Source of the DNA: Eucommia ulmoides
Lineage: Eukaryota > Streptophyta > Magnoliopsida > Garryales > Eucommiaceae
NCBI GenBank assembly: GCA_016647705.1
Contig: CM028327.1
Location: 9,185,726 to 9,249,725, forward strand
DNA length: 64,000 nucleotides
Direction: 5' to 3'
Shown here piece by piece: positions 33,981-46,216 of this stretch; the first letter of the stretch is position 1, and every line of letters begins with the position of its first letter. Under the pieces are notes generated by a model. That model saw nothing but the letters and a program-made list of their open reading frames with translations, searched no databases and was not told the DNA's origin. A program made the translations under genes and the position numbers.

Positions 33981-35033
33981 TAAATTAAGAGTAAAATAAA
34001 GAACTCGACACATAAACACCATTTTAAATATTTATTTTGAAATCTTATAAATTTTTAACTATCAATAATATATATATCTCTATCTATCTATATATAATTT
34101 AATAGTGTAAAATTAATGTTTAAAGAAAATAAAATATTAAATTAATACTAAATCTATACAATAAACCAATTCAGTTTTAGAGATACTTTACGGATCAAAT
34201 TTAGATAAAACGGTTTATCTATTATATAAATTACAAAACATTTTATATTTTAAACATTTTCAGATCACATAAACACATAAATTTGAAAATATTTTAGACT
34301 GTTGGATAAAATAATAAACTTCAAATAAATTATTGGTTAATTTATTGTATAACTATTTTTAGAAATATAAAATAAAATATTTAAATACAAAAATTTTCCC
34401 ATGCAATTTCAATTAAGAAAACATGCAAATTGGTTTTAAATATAGTTGAATCACAATAATGTTGTGATATTATTAAAAAAAAAGAATCTAATATTATATA
34501 TTTAATTTCTCTAAAATAATTAAAAAATTGTAATTGAAATTATTACTTGGACGCATTAGCTTGGGAGGCAAAAAAGGGGTGATTTGGGATGAACTTTAAT
34601 TTAAAACTTAATGGCTTTCACGCAATATTAAATTAATAAAAGAGACTTATTTATCTCTCTTAAAGTTATAAAAAAAAAAAAATTAAAAAAAAAAGGTGTC
34701 TTTTTAAAAAGTAATGAAAAATAAAAATTAATGCTATATTGGGTTCATAATTGTAAGACATTATTTTTCTTATTAATAATTTACAGGAATTCTTATTATA
34801 TAGTCATTTATTTTTATATCCCTAAAATTTTAAAATATTTGAGTTTTGGTGAATAGTTGATGAAATTAAAATTTTAACACATATAGTTCACGGGTTATAA
34901 TATTTTTTTCACGTAAAAAATTATAATAATTTTTATGGCATACAATAATTTTTGGACTTTAATTTGATAGTAATTTTAGACTTTTGAAAAAATTATTATA
35001 GCGCGTGTATTGTATGGATTAAAATTTTAATTT
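33981..35033. other. Gene-free AT-rich region
   Basis: Very AT-rich, with long A and T runs and no credible coding frame. The last 200 bp resemble the dispersed element also seen near 785-1000 and 59390-59610. Confidence 0.4.
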
Positions 35034-36175
35034 TGATGTAGGGTATTTCGGCCGACCACTTACATCTACGCAAAATGAAGCACGTGGCATGTGTGGCCCC
35101 CTCTTGGAAGCCACTTCACCCTTGAAGCCCTCTCCTCGGACGTTCACTATAGACCGAGCTCCGAGCCCTGAGCTCCTTATGTATGGAGCTCGTCTACCTA
35201 AAGACCCTTTTAGTCTAACAGGGCTTGTAAACAATGAAGTCAGCCAAATCAGCTAGGCTTGAGCTACCGATCTATCTCTGGTCGATCATCATCTAGCGAA
35301 GTCTCTTTGGGATTTCAATCTAGTTTCGGCTTGCCGAGCTACCCCTGCTTGGTCAGTGTTAATGGCCGAGAGTCTCTTTGGGATTCCAACCAAGCTACCC
35401 TTGCTCAGTCAGTGTCAATGGAGTATCTTTGGGAATTCAGCCGAGCTTCGGGTATGGGATATTATCTGAGCTTTGTCTTGGCGAGCTATCTCCACTCAGA
35501 TGTCTTGGCAACAAGTCTCCTCTATTGCCTTTACCTTTATGGGCTCAAGGTAGCAGTCTCTACCTAACGTTCAGAGCTAAGGGGATCTCCACTAAGACTG
35601 TAACTCATTATCCGACCACAGACCTTTGAGCAACGTCCTCTGAGCTATGATCCCCTATGTTACCAAGGAAGACTCCAATACTTCCGTGGGTTGGGCTCAA
35701 CCTCCTAAGATACTTGGGCCAGCCCATAGGTTCTTCCATATGGGTCGAAAAATGAAGCCCAAAGTTTTAGTCACCTTACACACCTCTCCATTGGTCAAGT
35801 GTTGAGTTAGCTTAATTAATCGTGCTTAGGATCCTAATCTTGCGGCGCTAATTGAGCTCCTCGCTTATATATACCTAGACATTCAATGCCCTAGGAAATG
35901 CTCAATTACCAACTGAAAGTATACATTTGTCTTTTCTCTCGAGCTCTTACTCTCATGCTGGAGAGACATCACCGGACACCAAGCACAATCCCAGTGGGTT
36001 TTTGTGTAGGTACCAGCTCGGACCTCAAGTTTGACCGTTGAAAAAATTGATTGTTGCTCGTGAATAACTGAAAAGACTCCGAATTCCGAACTCAGGACCT
36101 CCACTTCAGTAAGAAATTAACGTGTGTACTTTGATTAGATTAACTGGGGGTGCTAACCATTTTTGAACATCAACA
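35034..36175 (+). mobile_element. Probable solo LTR of a gypsy-type element
   Basis: A stretch of about 1.1 kb, much more GC-rich than its flanks, beginning TGATGTAGGG and ending near GAACATCAACA. This is the TGATG..CATCA style of the gypsy LTRs at 44757 and 63646. It contains a TATA-like TTATATATACC at about 35865 and the phrase CTCTTACTCTCATGCTGGAG, which recurs in the LTR-like segments near 54825, 60365 and 63935. There is no internal region or second LTR. Exact ends are uncertain and no clean target duplication was seen. Confidence 0.6.
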
Positions 36176-37177
36176 AAATTTCATGTACTGTTCACTAAAA
36201 AAATATTAACGATTTATTTGTAATTTGTTAATAATATTTAGAATCACATTAAAAAAATCTAAAACGTTATTAAAATGATCTCCTTAAAAAATCATTTTTT
36301 AAGAAAATAGTTATATATATAAATATATATATATAATTGGGTCAATATTGGGTTGATTCAATAATGGGCCAATGAATTGGGTTGGGCTCATGGACTATCA
36401 ATGGATAATCATCTTCCTCTTTTTCTTTTTTAATAAAAAATAATATCATTTTAAGGTTATTTTTATTTTTAATATAATTTTTAAATGTTGATCTTAGTTT
36501 TAAAGATAATGAAATAATTTTATCGGTGGAAAATAAATTTGCTCAGCACGTGGCCTGTGGGAATTTTCTTCGTTTAATCAATTCACTAAATTTAAAATAT
36601 ATTTTTTTAATAATAATTCATGAGTGAAAAAAATTTGAATTATTATTAGCGTGTTAGATTTAATGAAATGATAAAATGATAAAAATATTTTTATTAAAAA
36701 CCATCAAATGATAAAAATATTTTTATTAAAAACCATCATTTACAATGTTTTCAATATTAAGTGATTGAAATAAATGTGAAACTTGAGAAAAATATATTTG
36801 CAATTTGACAAATTTTAGGATCTAAAACGTTTTTCTTTAACATTTTTCTAACAACTATTTGTAGAGGAATCTAAATCATTGTCAGTGAAAAAAGTCTTAG
36901 ATTTAGCGGAGTGATGAAATAACAAAATTATCCTCAATAGTAGAAAACCACAGTACAATTTATTTTCCGTCTAAAATCATTAGTAACTTTCTCAATTTTA
37001 CAGGATTAATTAAAACTTGAGAGGTCAGATGTGCAATTTGACAGGTGATCAGTATTACATGGAAAGTTGATAAATAAAAACTCTAACCATTGCGGGTCTA
37101 ACCCTTCGTAGACCCAACAATGACGGTAGCCTTTGTGCACTGGACTTTTTTTTTTTTCTTTTTTCTTTTTTCTTTTA
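36176..37177. other. Gene-free AT-rich region downstream of the first glutaredoxin
   Basis: Non-coding. It contains a direct duplication of about 31 bp at 36676-36737 (AATGATAAAAATATTTTTAT twice) and an AT run near 36310-36340. It should hold the 3' UTR of the glutaredoxin at 37178-37486. Confidence 0.5.
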
Positions 37178-37486
37178 CTATAGCCACAAGGCACCTGCAT
37201 CCTTCAACATCTTCTTCAACGAGCCGTTGAGATGAAGTGTCATCACAGTATTTGCAGACCCAATGAATTTTCCTCCGACGAACACGGCGGGGACTGCAGG
37301 GCTACAGCCGAGGCGTGTCAGGGCCCACTCCATCTCCTTCCCTCTAGGGTTTTCGTCGAGCTCGTGAATGGCAGGACTCACCCCTTGTTCGTAGAACAAC
37401 CTCTTGATTGCATGGCACATGCAGCACGAGCTCTTGCTGAAGATCACCACTGCGCTCTGGGATGCTGCTTTTACTATCTGATCCAT
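37178..37486 (-). CDS. CC-type (class III, ROXY) glutaredoxin, CCMC active site
   Basis: Intronless, 102 residues, the usual size for this plant-specific class. The active site [10 protein letters not shown] puts CCMC at residues 21-24, the TVP-like motif is AVPAVFVGG (64-72) with cis-Pro66, and a GSA motif follows. The C-terminus GALWL contains the ALWL motif that in Arabidopsis members mediates contact with TOPLESS co-repressors and is needed for TGA bZIP interaction. The protein should therefore act as a nuclear or cytosolic redox regulator of TGA-dependent transcription; this is family knowledge. It most resembles the GRXC11-C14 subgroup (PAIHELD). Its upstream region is a tandemly duplicated block, and beyond that a LINE, a copia and a gypsy element separate it from the second glutaredoxin. 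Confidence 0.95.
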   Translation of the reverse strand: MDQIVKAASQSAVVIFSKSSCCMCHAIKRLFYEQGVSPAIHELDENPRGKEMEWALTRLGCSPAVPAVFVGGKFIGSANTVMTLHLNGSLKKMLKDAGALWL

Positions 37487-37575
37487 CTCAAAACGTCGAA
37501 ATCTGACCCAAAAATGTATGATTTCTAAGACAAACTAGTGGGATTAATTAAGGTTGATTATTTGGAAAATGGTGG

Positions 37576-37681
37576 TGTTGGTGATATTTATAGAGAGAGA
37601 GAGAGAGAGAGAATTTCACTTTGAAATGGAAGTTATTATCCAAATGTTAGTGGGAATGCTGGAAAAAGTGTTGATGATTCG

Positions 37682-37720
<39 letters not shown>

Positions 37721-37885
37721 AGAGAGAGAGAGAGAGAATTTCACTTTGAAATGAAGATATTATCCAAATGCTAGAGAAAATGTTTATGATTCTAACTTGG
37801 TTATGTTGGTGACATTTATAGGGTGAGAGAGAGAAAGAGAGATGAGATTTAGATAGAGAGAGATGACATTTAGAGAGAGAGGGTT
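37576..37885. repeat. Tandemly repeated promoter block upstream of the first glutaredoxin
   Basis: A unit of roughly 115 bp, containing GTTGGTGATATTTATAGAGA, then AATTTCACTTTGAAATG and TTATCCAAATG, is present at about 37576-37680 and again at 37681-37800. A partial third copy starts at about 37804 (GTTGGTGACATTTATAGGGT). (AT)n and (GA)n microsatellites sit inside the units. Confidence 0.8.
37585..37592 (-). promoter_or_regulatory. TATA box of the first glutaredoxin
   Basis: The minus strand reads TATAAATATCACC about 100 bp upstream of the ATG at 37486. Similar TATA-like words recur in the next repeat copies, near 37684 and 37813. Confidence 0.6.
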
Positions 37886-39911
37886 TTTTTTTTTATGGTG
37901 AGCCAAAATATATTAATAATAATAAGGGGAAAAGTCTTTCTTAACACACGCTAAAATTGGACATGTAACCCAAAAAGCCTTTCGGTCAAATACAATGAAA
38001 ACCGAAATGATCCTGAGCCTCTACAAAAGCCCATTCTTGAGCTGTAGTTACACAAGAACTCCATGAGGTTCATACACATTATTAATGTAATAAATGGCTT
38101 GACCCATTATGACAAAACTCTAACCCTAGGGTCTTCCAATTCTCCTATAAATAGTTGTACATATTATTGTATTGAATATATCATTTTCACAAAATCAATA
38201 CATCATTCATGTTCCTCAACTCTCAATTATTTTAACATGGTATCAGAGCAAATCTTTCGTAAACCTGTTTTTCCTAAAAAAAAAATTCCGCAAACCTAAA
38301 GTTTCCGCCGTCGCTTTCTATTTTCTCTCATGGTTTTCGTCACTGCTATAGGCCTCATTACCACTTCGGTATCGACAACCATTACACCACCGTCTTCGTT
38401 TTGCAGAGACAAACACAACGCTACCAAAATCACCGCTACTGGAGTATCCATGCGCCCACACGTGCCTCCCAAAGCCCGTAGTACCACCAAGCTTCGCCGT
38501 CTCAGATTTTGGGCTCTATCACCTTAACCATGGATCCAATCAATCTCACAATATACTATTGGAATTGTCTCAACGCGACGATTTCAAAACAAGAACAACC
38601 ATCCAGAGAAACCACTACACACGCCCTCACGAGCTAGAAATAGCTCACAGACTCTTGGCAAGTCAGATCCACGCGCGCCGAAAATTTCAGGCTTCTTTGT
38701 TGGTCTACCATGTCAGTCCTAGTTGCTCAGTTATCGCCACGTCATTGCCATGTCATCGCCACGTCATCATTTGACTGCCACGTCATTTGTGGACCTACCA
38801 CATCATCGCAAAACCAACCTTCCTTTGCCACGACACTGGTTTATTTGAGGTAACTTTAGTTGCACCGGTTCAGGCTCTTTTTTGATCGGTTTTCTGCAAA
38901 CTTGGATCGTTCTCCAAGGTTTTTGGATGTTATGATTCTATTTCCAGTCTCTATTTTATAGTTTGAGACCCACAAAACATACTTTTTATTATATTCGTGT
39001 GGTTCCTACGTTGGTTCACCTGTTTTTCGCCCAGTTTTGAAGATTTAATATTGGTTCCTAGACAATTTCAGCATTCCGAATTTATCTGTGATCTCCGTTT
39101 AATCAAATTCTCATACATTATAGTTTTCTTTATACGAAGATTCGATCGGTTTAAGGAGCTCTCAATCGGTTCTTCACGAGTATAGACCGGTTTTTGGACA
39201 ATTTCAGCTTTTTGAATCCATCCGTGACATCAGTTTCTCCAGATTCAACAACTATGTTTGTGGGTTTTTCGCTTATTATCAATGCCAAAGAGGATTCAGA
39301 TCCTATCTCTATTATTGTTACCATGTCTATTGCAGATTTGTTTTAACTCCTCCATCATATATTCTTCAAAAATGTTACAAACCTTTTCCTTGCTCTCTCA
39401 ATTACTTCAGGCAACTATTCTTAGTTATTTAATTCTGCATGTTGTAATCATATAACATCTGATCCAAATATTTTTTTCACCAAACTCATCGCTATGAATA
39501 TCCCTAGTATTTATACTGCTGATGGTTCTCAAATACGTGTTACTCATACCGGTTAGGTTTGTACTTTCCATCTTTCTATTTCTGACATGTATTTGATTCC
39601 AAAACTCACATTAAATCTCTTGTCTGTTGGATAATTTTGTGAATTGGGATTTAAAGTCATATTTTCTAATAGTGATTGTCATGTGTAGGATTCTCGGACA
39701 GAAGAAACCCTTAGAACTGGTCGTAAAGTTGGGCATCTATTTGAACTCAGTAGTTTGAACATTCCATCTCCATCTCTGCCACTACCACTATTACATGTCC
39801 TTTCATCAACCTGTGTAATCTCACCACTTCCCCCAGTATCCTCCTCCTCCTCATTATCACCATCCTTATCCCCACAATCACCAATTTTTCTATCAGTATC
39901 CCAAATTTGAC

Positions 39912-40760
39912 ATTCTTGGTTAGGTCACACTTCATCTAACCGACTTAAATCGTTTATCTTTAGCGGTCAGTTAGGTTCAATTCAGTATGAGTCCTTCAAA
40001 TGTATCCATTACCAATTTGCAAAACAATCGCCCTACCTTTCAAAGAGAGTCAGTCTATTTTTCTTGCACCATTTAATCTAATTCATTTTGATATTTGGGG
40101 GCCTTCTCCTCATGCCTTGATGGGTGGTTGTCGTTACTTTGTTATCTTTGTGGACGACTACTCTCGACATACATGTTTGTTTATTATGAAACATTGATCC
40201 GAACTATTCCAAATATATTATGAGTTTTTCTCTATGGTTTAAATTCAATTTTCTAGAAATATCAAAGTTTTTCACTCAAATAATGCAAATGAATACAATG
40301 ATTGTGCATTTCTTAACCTGTTTCACAAAAAATGTCATGCTCTCCCATCGCTCGTGTCCTAGTACATCCCAACAAAATGGACTAGCCGAACACAAACATA
40401 GACATATTCTTGATAAAGTTCGTGCTCTCTTTATTTCTTCCTTATATCCTGAGCGTTTTTGGGGTAATGCTGCATTCACATCCGTTTACACAATAAACCG
40501 TATCCCTTTCTCTACAATCCAGCACTAGTCTCCATTTGAGCATGTTTTTGATAAACCTCCTGATTACTATGAAATTAGAGTCTTTAGTTGCGCTTATTTT
40601 GTTCTTCTCAAACCATATGAACACAACAAATTAGAACCAATGACTCGTTTGTGTTGTTTTCTTGAATATGGCATCGAACATAAAGGGTATTGGTGTTGGG
40701 ATACCATTTCTAAAACTCTTCGTATCTCTCGACATGACATTTTTTGGAAAAATCAAATAT
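39912..40760 (+). pseudogene. Copia integrase remnant
   Basis: A pre-integrase-like phrase (LGHTSSNRL) near 39920 is followed by the integrase core with HFDIWGPSPH and FVDDYSRHT, then by QNGLAEHKHRHIL near 40375. The second catalytic Asp position reads HSNNANEY (about 40268-40300), where active copies have Asp, so the site is lost as well as the frame being broken. Confidence 0.75.
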
Positions 40761-41229
40761 TTTTCTTATAATCATTTGACATGTTAACCATCACCAACTA
40801 TTGATTCTTTAATGATCTATTCATTGAGTTATTTATTAATGATACAGTTCTAGGTATTGTTGAGTCCACTCCAGCACCACCAGTTGAGCTTAGTCATGCA
40901 CCATACGTTGAGACAGAACCACTAGTTGAATCCACACCAGAACTACTAGCCGATCTTACTTCTCCAACTCCAGTGACCATGCTTGAGATTTCTCATGTGG
41001 CTGATGATTCTGTACCGACTATCTTTAAAATCCATGCTCCAGATTACCCTCGTTGTTCGACCAGGGTAACTCATCCTCCACCTTACCTTCTTGATTTTTT
41101 CCTATAAGGAGGTTAGTGCTAATCCTCTTCGGATGAAAGCAATGGACAAAGAACTTTAGACCCTCGCCAAAACTTACACCTGAGATATTGTTGATTTTTC
41201 CTTGGTAAAACTCCTATTGGTGCAAATGA

Positions 41230-41823
41230 ATGTTTAAGATCAAAACACTTTCTAATGGTTCTGTTCAACGATATAAAGTCCGACTTGTTGCCCATGGATT
41301 TGCTCAAGAATATAGAATTGACTATGAAGAGATATTTGCTCTAGTAGCAAGACTCATATATGTCCGTACTCTTCTTGCCGTCTCTGCCATTCAAAAATGG
41401 TCTCTATTTCAAATGGATGTCAAAAATACATTTCTTAATAGTGATCTTCTTAATGAAGTTTATATGCATACCCTTCCTGACCTAGTTGCCCCTCGAAATA
41501 AAGTTTGTCACATTCGTTGTGTCTTATATAGTTTAAAACAAGCTCCACGTGCATGGTTTGCAAAATTCAACACTACCATTCATCAGTTTGGGTTTACATC
41601 CAATGCTCATGATTCGACCCTGTTTATTCGCCGTACTGACAATAGTATTATTCTTATTTTATTATATGTGGATGACATTATTATTACTGGGAATGATCTA
41701 CGCGATATTTCTGAACTCAAAAAGTTTCTCAGTGGACAATTCGAGATGAAAGATCTTGGTGTGCTCACTTATTTTCTTGGGCTCGAAATCTCATCCGATT
41801 TAGATGAATATTTTATCTCTTAG
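41230..41823 (+). pseudogene. Copia reverse transcriptase remnant
   Basis: An open stretch of about 198 codons with the copia reverse-transcriptase signatures: AHGFAQEYRIDYEE, LFQMDVKNTFLN, LYSLKQAPRAW and the catalytic YVDDIIITGND. It ends at a premature stop, after which RNase H continues in other frames to about 42600. Confidence 0.85.
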
Positions 41824-42870
41824 GCCAAATATGCCTTGGATTTTCTTTTCAAGTCTCGGATCACTGACTTAACCACTGCCACTATTCTTCTCGATCCGAA
41901 CATCAGACTTACTCCACTCGATGGTTTAACTCTTCAGGATGTCACTCTATATGGCCAACTGGTTGGAAGTCTTGTATCATTCGCCCCGACATTGCCTATG
42001 CTATTCATTAGGTCAACCAGTTCTTGTCCGCTCCTCAGGCCAATCATTACTTGGTTGTTTTTCACATCCTTTGGTATGTCAAGAGTACTTTATTTCATTG
42101 ACTTCATTTCTCAGCTCAGTCTGTTCCCATCTTACAAACTTATTCTGATGTCGATTGGGCTGAAGATCCCACCGACAGGCGTTTAACCACGGGTTACTGT
42201 TTCTTCTTGGGTAACTCTCTCATTTCCTGGCGTAGTAAGAAACAAACTGTGGTTGCTCGATCTAGCATTGAAGCTGAATATCGTGCCATAGCTGATGCAA
42301 CTCGAGAACTTCTTTGACTTCGATGGCTACTCGTTGACATGGACATCTCTTCTCCTCCTACTACTACCTTACACTGTGACAATAAGGATGTTATTTAGAT
42401 CGCCCCCAATTATGTCTTCAACGAGCGTACAAAACACATCGGGACTGATTTCCACTTTATCTGTCATCACATTCTCTAGAATACGGTTCGTCTACAGTCC
42501 GTCAGTTCAGCTGATCAGACATCTTCACTAAGACTAATCCACCCGAACGCTTTCACTCTCTGGTTTCTAAACTCAAGTTCACCTCTCACTTACCGCATTG
42601 AGTTTGAGAGAGGATGTTAATGTAATATAAGAGCTTATCTTACTTGGTCCATTAGGACAAAATCCGAACTCTAGGGTCTCCCACTTCTTTTATAAATAGT
42701 TGTGTATATCATTGTATTGAATATATCATTTTCATAAAAACAATATATCATTCATGTTTTCCGCTTCTTAATTATCTTAACACACCTAAACACACTACAG
42801 CAACCGAAATACAAATTATTACAACAATTAACAACCACAAGATACAATCACTAAAATTGCAACAAGCTTG

Positions 42871-43438
42871 AGAGAGAGAGAGAGGAGGAGAGAGATGAGA
42901 TTTAGATAGAGAGAGGGGGGAGAGAGAGAGAGAGATGTCATTTTAGAGAGAGAGATGATGGAACAAATTAAACCCTAGATTAGATAAGGGAATGTTTGGT
43001 TGACGACATATTATTCCAAAAGAATCGACAACGTTAATAAGATAACGCCCGAAAGCATTCTCACGCAGCATCCAATGAAAAAAGAAAAAAAGAAAAAAAG
43101 AAAAATTCAAAATTACACTTTCCGCCCCCTAACTTTTCTTATTTGATAATGCACCTCTTAAACTATGCAATTTTATTAACTTTGTGCAATTATGTCCTCT
43201 TAAAAAAATTACCATTTATTGGAAATTAGTTATTAGTATTTATTATGAGAAGTTATACATCAAATTCCCAAAAAATTCCAAAATAATAATAATAATAATT
43301 TTTAAAAAAAAAAAGAAAAAAAAAAAAGAGATTTATGTGATGTTAGGAGCCGCCTTCAACATTCTTCTTTATCATATTTGAGTATAAAGTTGACATTCTT
43401 TAGCCAAGTTGCCCAATTACAATTATTTTCCTTATTTA

Positions 43439-43486
<48 letters not shown>
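42871..43486. other. Purine-rich and AT-rich spacer
   Basis: A (GA)-rich tract (42871-42958) is related to the block near 37823-37883. A long (CT)n microsatellite lies at 43442-43476. No gene. Confidence 0.6.
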
Positions 43487-43776
43487 GAGAAATCAGACGT
43501 TAGCCCCTATTTTTTTAAATTGAACACATTAAGTCTTGAAATATCCAAATCATCTCAAATCAGCCTACATTGCTAACCCTATCATTTTTCATGATGGATA
43601 TCAGTTAACGTGTCAAATATGAAATCATCTACTTAGATAAATTCTATCATTAAAAATGACAGAAAAATTAACTTAACATGATTTAGATACTTCAGGATTT
43701 AATATGTTCAAATTGAAAAGATAAGGATTAAATTAGGATTTTTAAAAACTTTAAGGGTGCAAAGTGCAAAAACCTA
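43487..43776. mobile_element. MITE of the 'CTTTGCACCC' family
   Basis: The right end AAGGGTGCAAAGTGCAAAAAC is the family terminus. The subterminal phrase AAATTGAACACATTAAGTC recurs inverted near 43695-43715. Related to 22430-22758 and 24505-24818. The left terminus is damaged by the adjacent microsatellite. Confidence 0.55.
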
Positions 43777-44756
43777 TATATACATACATACACACAATAT
43801 ACAAATGATAAAGGAGAATTTCTTAATTACTTTTGTACTAGACTTTTTATTCCAAAATTCTATTATCTTTTTTTCTTTTCCTTTTCTCACACGACACGGT
43901 ATTCTATCAATCAAACAACATAACATTGTGTGTGTATATATAAACAACATTTTAAAAATTGTTAAGGGAAAGTTATGTTTTTTTTCAAGTAATTTATGGG
44001 TCTTCGTAATTCTGTCACTCTGGATATGATATTTTCGAAAAATATGAACATAAATTTGAGAACATTAACTCTTAACAAACAACGTCTAATTATAAAAATT
44101 CATAAAATTTCAAAAAACCATCGATGTTTTGAAAATTCATAAAAGGTTCGCCAAACGATTCCTATTTATTTTTAATTGAATTTTAAAACAAAAAATAATT
44201 ATAAAAAAGTTCCATGAAAATAACCTCTCATGGAACTAAAAGGCCACACACATAATGACTTAATATTATCAAGAATATAATCCAATGCCAAAATCCCATC
44301 TTTTTTGCATGTCTTATTGAAGAATATATCCATGGATTGAAATGACATTTATTTATTTATTTTTGGAGAAAAAAAATGACATTAATTATATATAATCTAA
44401 AATTATTCTTTTTATTTTAATTACCTAAGCAAGAATCTTGATATGGGTCAGTCCCAATTTAATTTGGGCTTTAATTAATGGGCTGGATATTAATTAAAAG
44501 TTTATTCAAAATTTAAAAATTTATTTTAAAAATTTAATAAGAGAACATAATAAACATTTTTTTTGTTCTTATTCCTCACAAATTATTATTATTATTATTA
44601 TTTAATTTTTTTTTTTTTTTAATTGTTGTGTTTTTTTTATTTTTTTTCCGATTTTTTTTTAGATTTAATTTGTAACTGTAGTTGACTGTAAATAATTAAA
44701 AAGTGATTTTAATTAAAATACTATTTGGTAATTTTAGTTATAATCAACCAAAATAC
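43777..44756. other. Gene-free AT-rich region
   Basis: No credible coding frame. A (TTA)n tract lies near 44582-44602 and several T runs follow to 44660. Confidence 0.45.
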
Positions 44757-45375
44757 TTATGTGGGAAAAATTCCCACGTGCGAATAATGGAGCCGGACTC
44801 AGGACGGCGGGTCAGGCCAATAGATCAGATAGAACTCAACCCGATTGAACAAAGCTACAGACCAATGGCTGACCATGGGCCACCAAATCCGATGACCCAA
44901 AGAAGAAAGCGTCATGGTTGCTAATAAGGCCTAGCTGCGCAAATAGACCAACCCAACAGAAGACAAAGCCCCTAACGGGGGCCCAGGGATCAGATCTAGA
45001 AATAGTAAGTCAATAGTGACCGTTATCTCACCAACCCCTCCACCCATGCACGAATGTAATTGACGCCACTTCCTATAATGAGAGCACGGGCTACAATCAT
45101 GGCGGCCGGTTATGGAACGTGGAAAACATCATGGTGGGAACAGCTAACTAGAAGATCGACCTACATATACGATGGGATAGGCATCACACGGAGCGCTCTC
45201 TCAACACTTTACTTTTAGCACAAAATTGTATTTTTACTACTTGTGAACCTTTCTTTGTAACATTTCTATCTTTACCCTCCTTAGAGGATTGTAATATAAG
45301 TGGGTAGTGTGTGTTGTTGAGTTTTCCAGTGCGTGTGGCTTCTGTTCACACACTAGGTAAATTTTGGCAACATCA
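44757..45375 (+). repeat. 5' LTR of the gypsy element
   Basis: Aligns along its length with 52432-53044, with scattered substitutions and small gaps (several per hundred bases by eye), which implies an old insertion. It has a TATA-like ACATATACGATGG near 45163; the matching 3' LTR reads TATATATAAG near 52831. Confidence 0.9.
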
Positions 45376-45525
45376 TTTGGTACCGTCTGTGGGAAATTGA
45401 ATAAAAATAAATTCGTCGACGAGATGAGACCGTCACCGTTCAAAGCAACAGATCCAAACTAGAAGATGGAGATCCTATACTCCGTAGACGAAAGAACATG
45501 TTGAAGGGCACCCAACGCAGCCCAT

Positions 45526-46140
45526 ATGGCTCTTCTTTCTGGTATGGAGGGCAATAGACCCAATGACGTTCCTAGAGACGACTCTAGAACGAAGGCAGTT
45601 TATCTATTCATTGGAGAAACAAGTCGAGGACAGAAGATGAGGGCCCATTTGGAGCCTGACAGCAGCAACGCAAGGGCGTTAACAAGTGAAACAGGGCCAG
45701 CGATAACGTTCAACGACGAGGATGGTGCAGGTGTGCCCTACACTTACGTGGATGCGTTGGTCATAATGCTCCGGATCTCCGACTTTGAGGTCAGAAAAAT
45801 ATTGGTTGATACGGGCAGTTCAGTCACCGTCATCTTCACCGAAGCGCTCAACTAAATGGACATTCCCAATTCCGATATCGCACCAACCCAGACATTGTTG
45901 GTAGGTTTTAACGGAAACCAGAGTTCACTGGTGAGAAAGATCATTTTACCTGTTGCAACCAATAGACGTGGGGGTGGGTCAACCAAGTCAATTGAATTCA
46001 TTGCAATTGGTTCAACGACCCCATATAACGCAATAGTGGGACACCCTTGGCTCTACGCAATGGGTGCCGTAGCGTCAACTTGTCATCAGTGGGTCAAGTA
46101 TGTGAAGGATGGTGAGGTGATCACTATTCGTGGAGAATAG
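45526..46140 (+). pseudogene. Gypsy gag tail and aspartic protease remnant
   Basis: The frame 45526-45855 contains ITFNDEDGAGVPY, a junction phrase typical of Tat elements, and then the retropepsin active site ILVDTGSSVTVIF. A stop at 45853-45855 interrupts it; 45856-46140 continues with YNAIVGHPWL, the usual second protease motif. Almost all of gag upstream of this is absent. Confidence 0.8.
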
Positions 46141-46216
46141 GCTATACCCAAACCGTGCTTAGCGATGAACAAAAAGAGGACTACCCTGCAACAATGGGAG
46201 CAAAGGCCCATCAAGA

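Larger units (their letters stand above)
38080..42782 (+). mobile_element. Degenerate Ty1/copia LTR retrotransposon
   Basis: The LTRs are 38080-38237 and 42615-42782, about 160-168 bp, clearly diverged from each other. The primer-binding site TGGTATCAGAGC (38238-38249) is complementary to initiator methionine tRNA, and a purine tract (GTTTGAGAGAGGA) precedes the 3' LTR. The flanks CACAT (38075-38079) and CACCT (42783-42787) fit a 5 bp target duplication with one change. Order seen: remnant gag/protease region, pre-integrase and integrase fragments (about 39900-40560), reverse transcriptase (41230-41823) and RNase H (to about 42600). Many stops and frameshifts make it non-functional. Confidence 0.92.
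37884..42870 (-). mobile_element. Truncated LINE 3' end, split by the copia element
   Basis: On the minus strand, 42870-42783 followed by 38079-37884 reads as one unit that ends in ATTTTGGCTCACCAT and a poly(A) tail, typical of plant LINE 3' ends. A short (GA)-rich block containing GATGAGATTTAGATAGAGAG lies on both outer sides (near 37840 and 42895), which may be the target duplication or part of the local tandem array. No LINE coding region remains. The copia at 38080-42782 inserted into it. Confidence 0.55.

Noticed and set aside
35259-35629. Plus-strand frames of 83-102 codons
   Set aside because: They lie inside the probable solo LTR and contain repeated Ser/Gly/Leu phrases produced by internal LTR repeats.
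45856-46140. Possible separate small gene after the protease frame
   Set aside because: The stop before it is a decay mutation; its motif (IVGHPWL) is the second half of the same gypsy protease.
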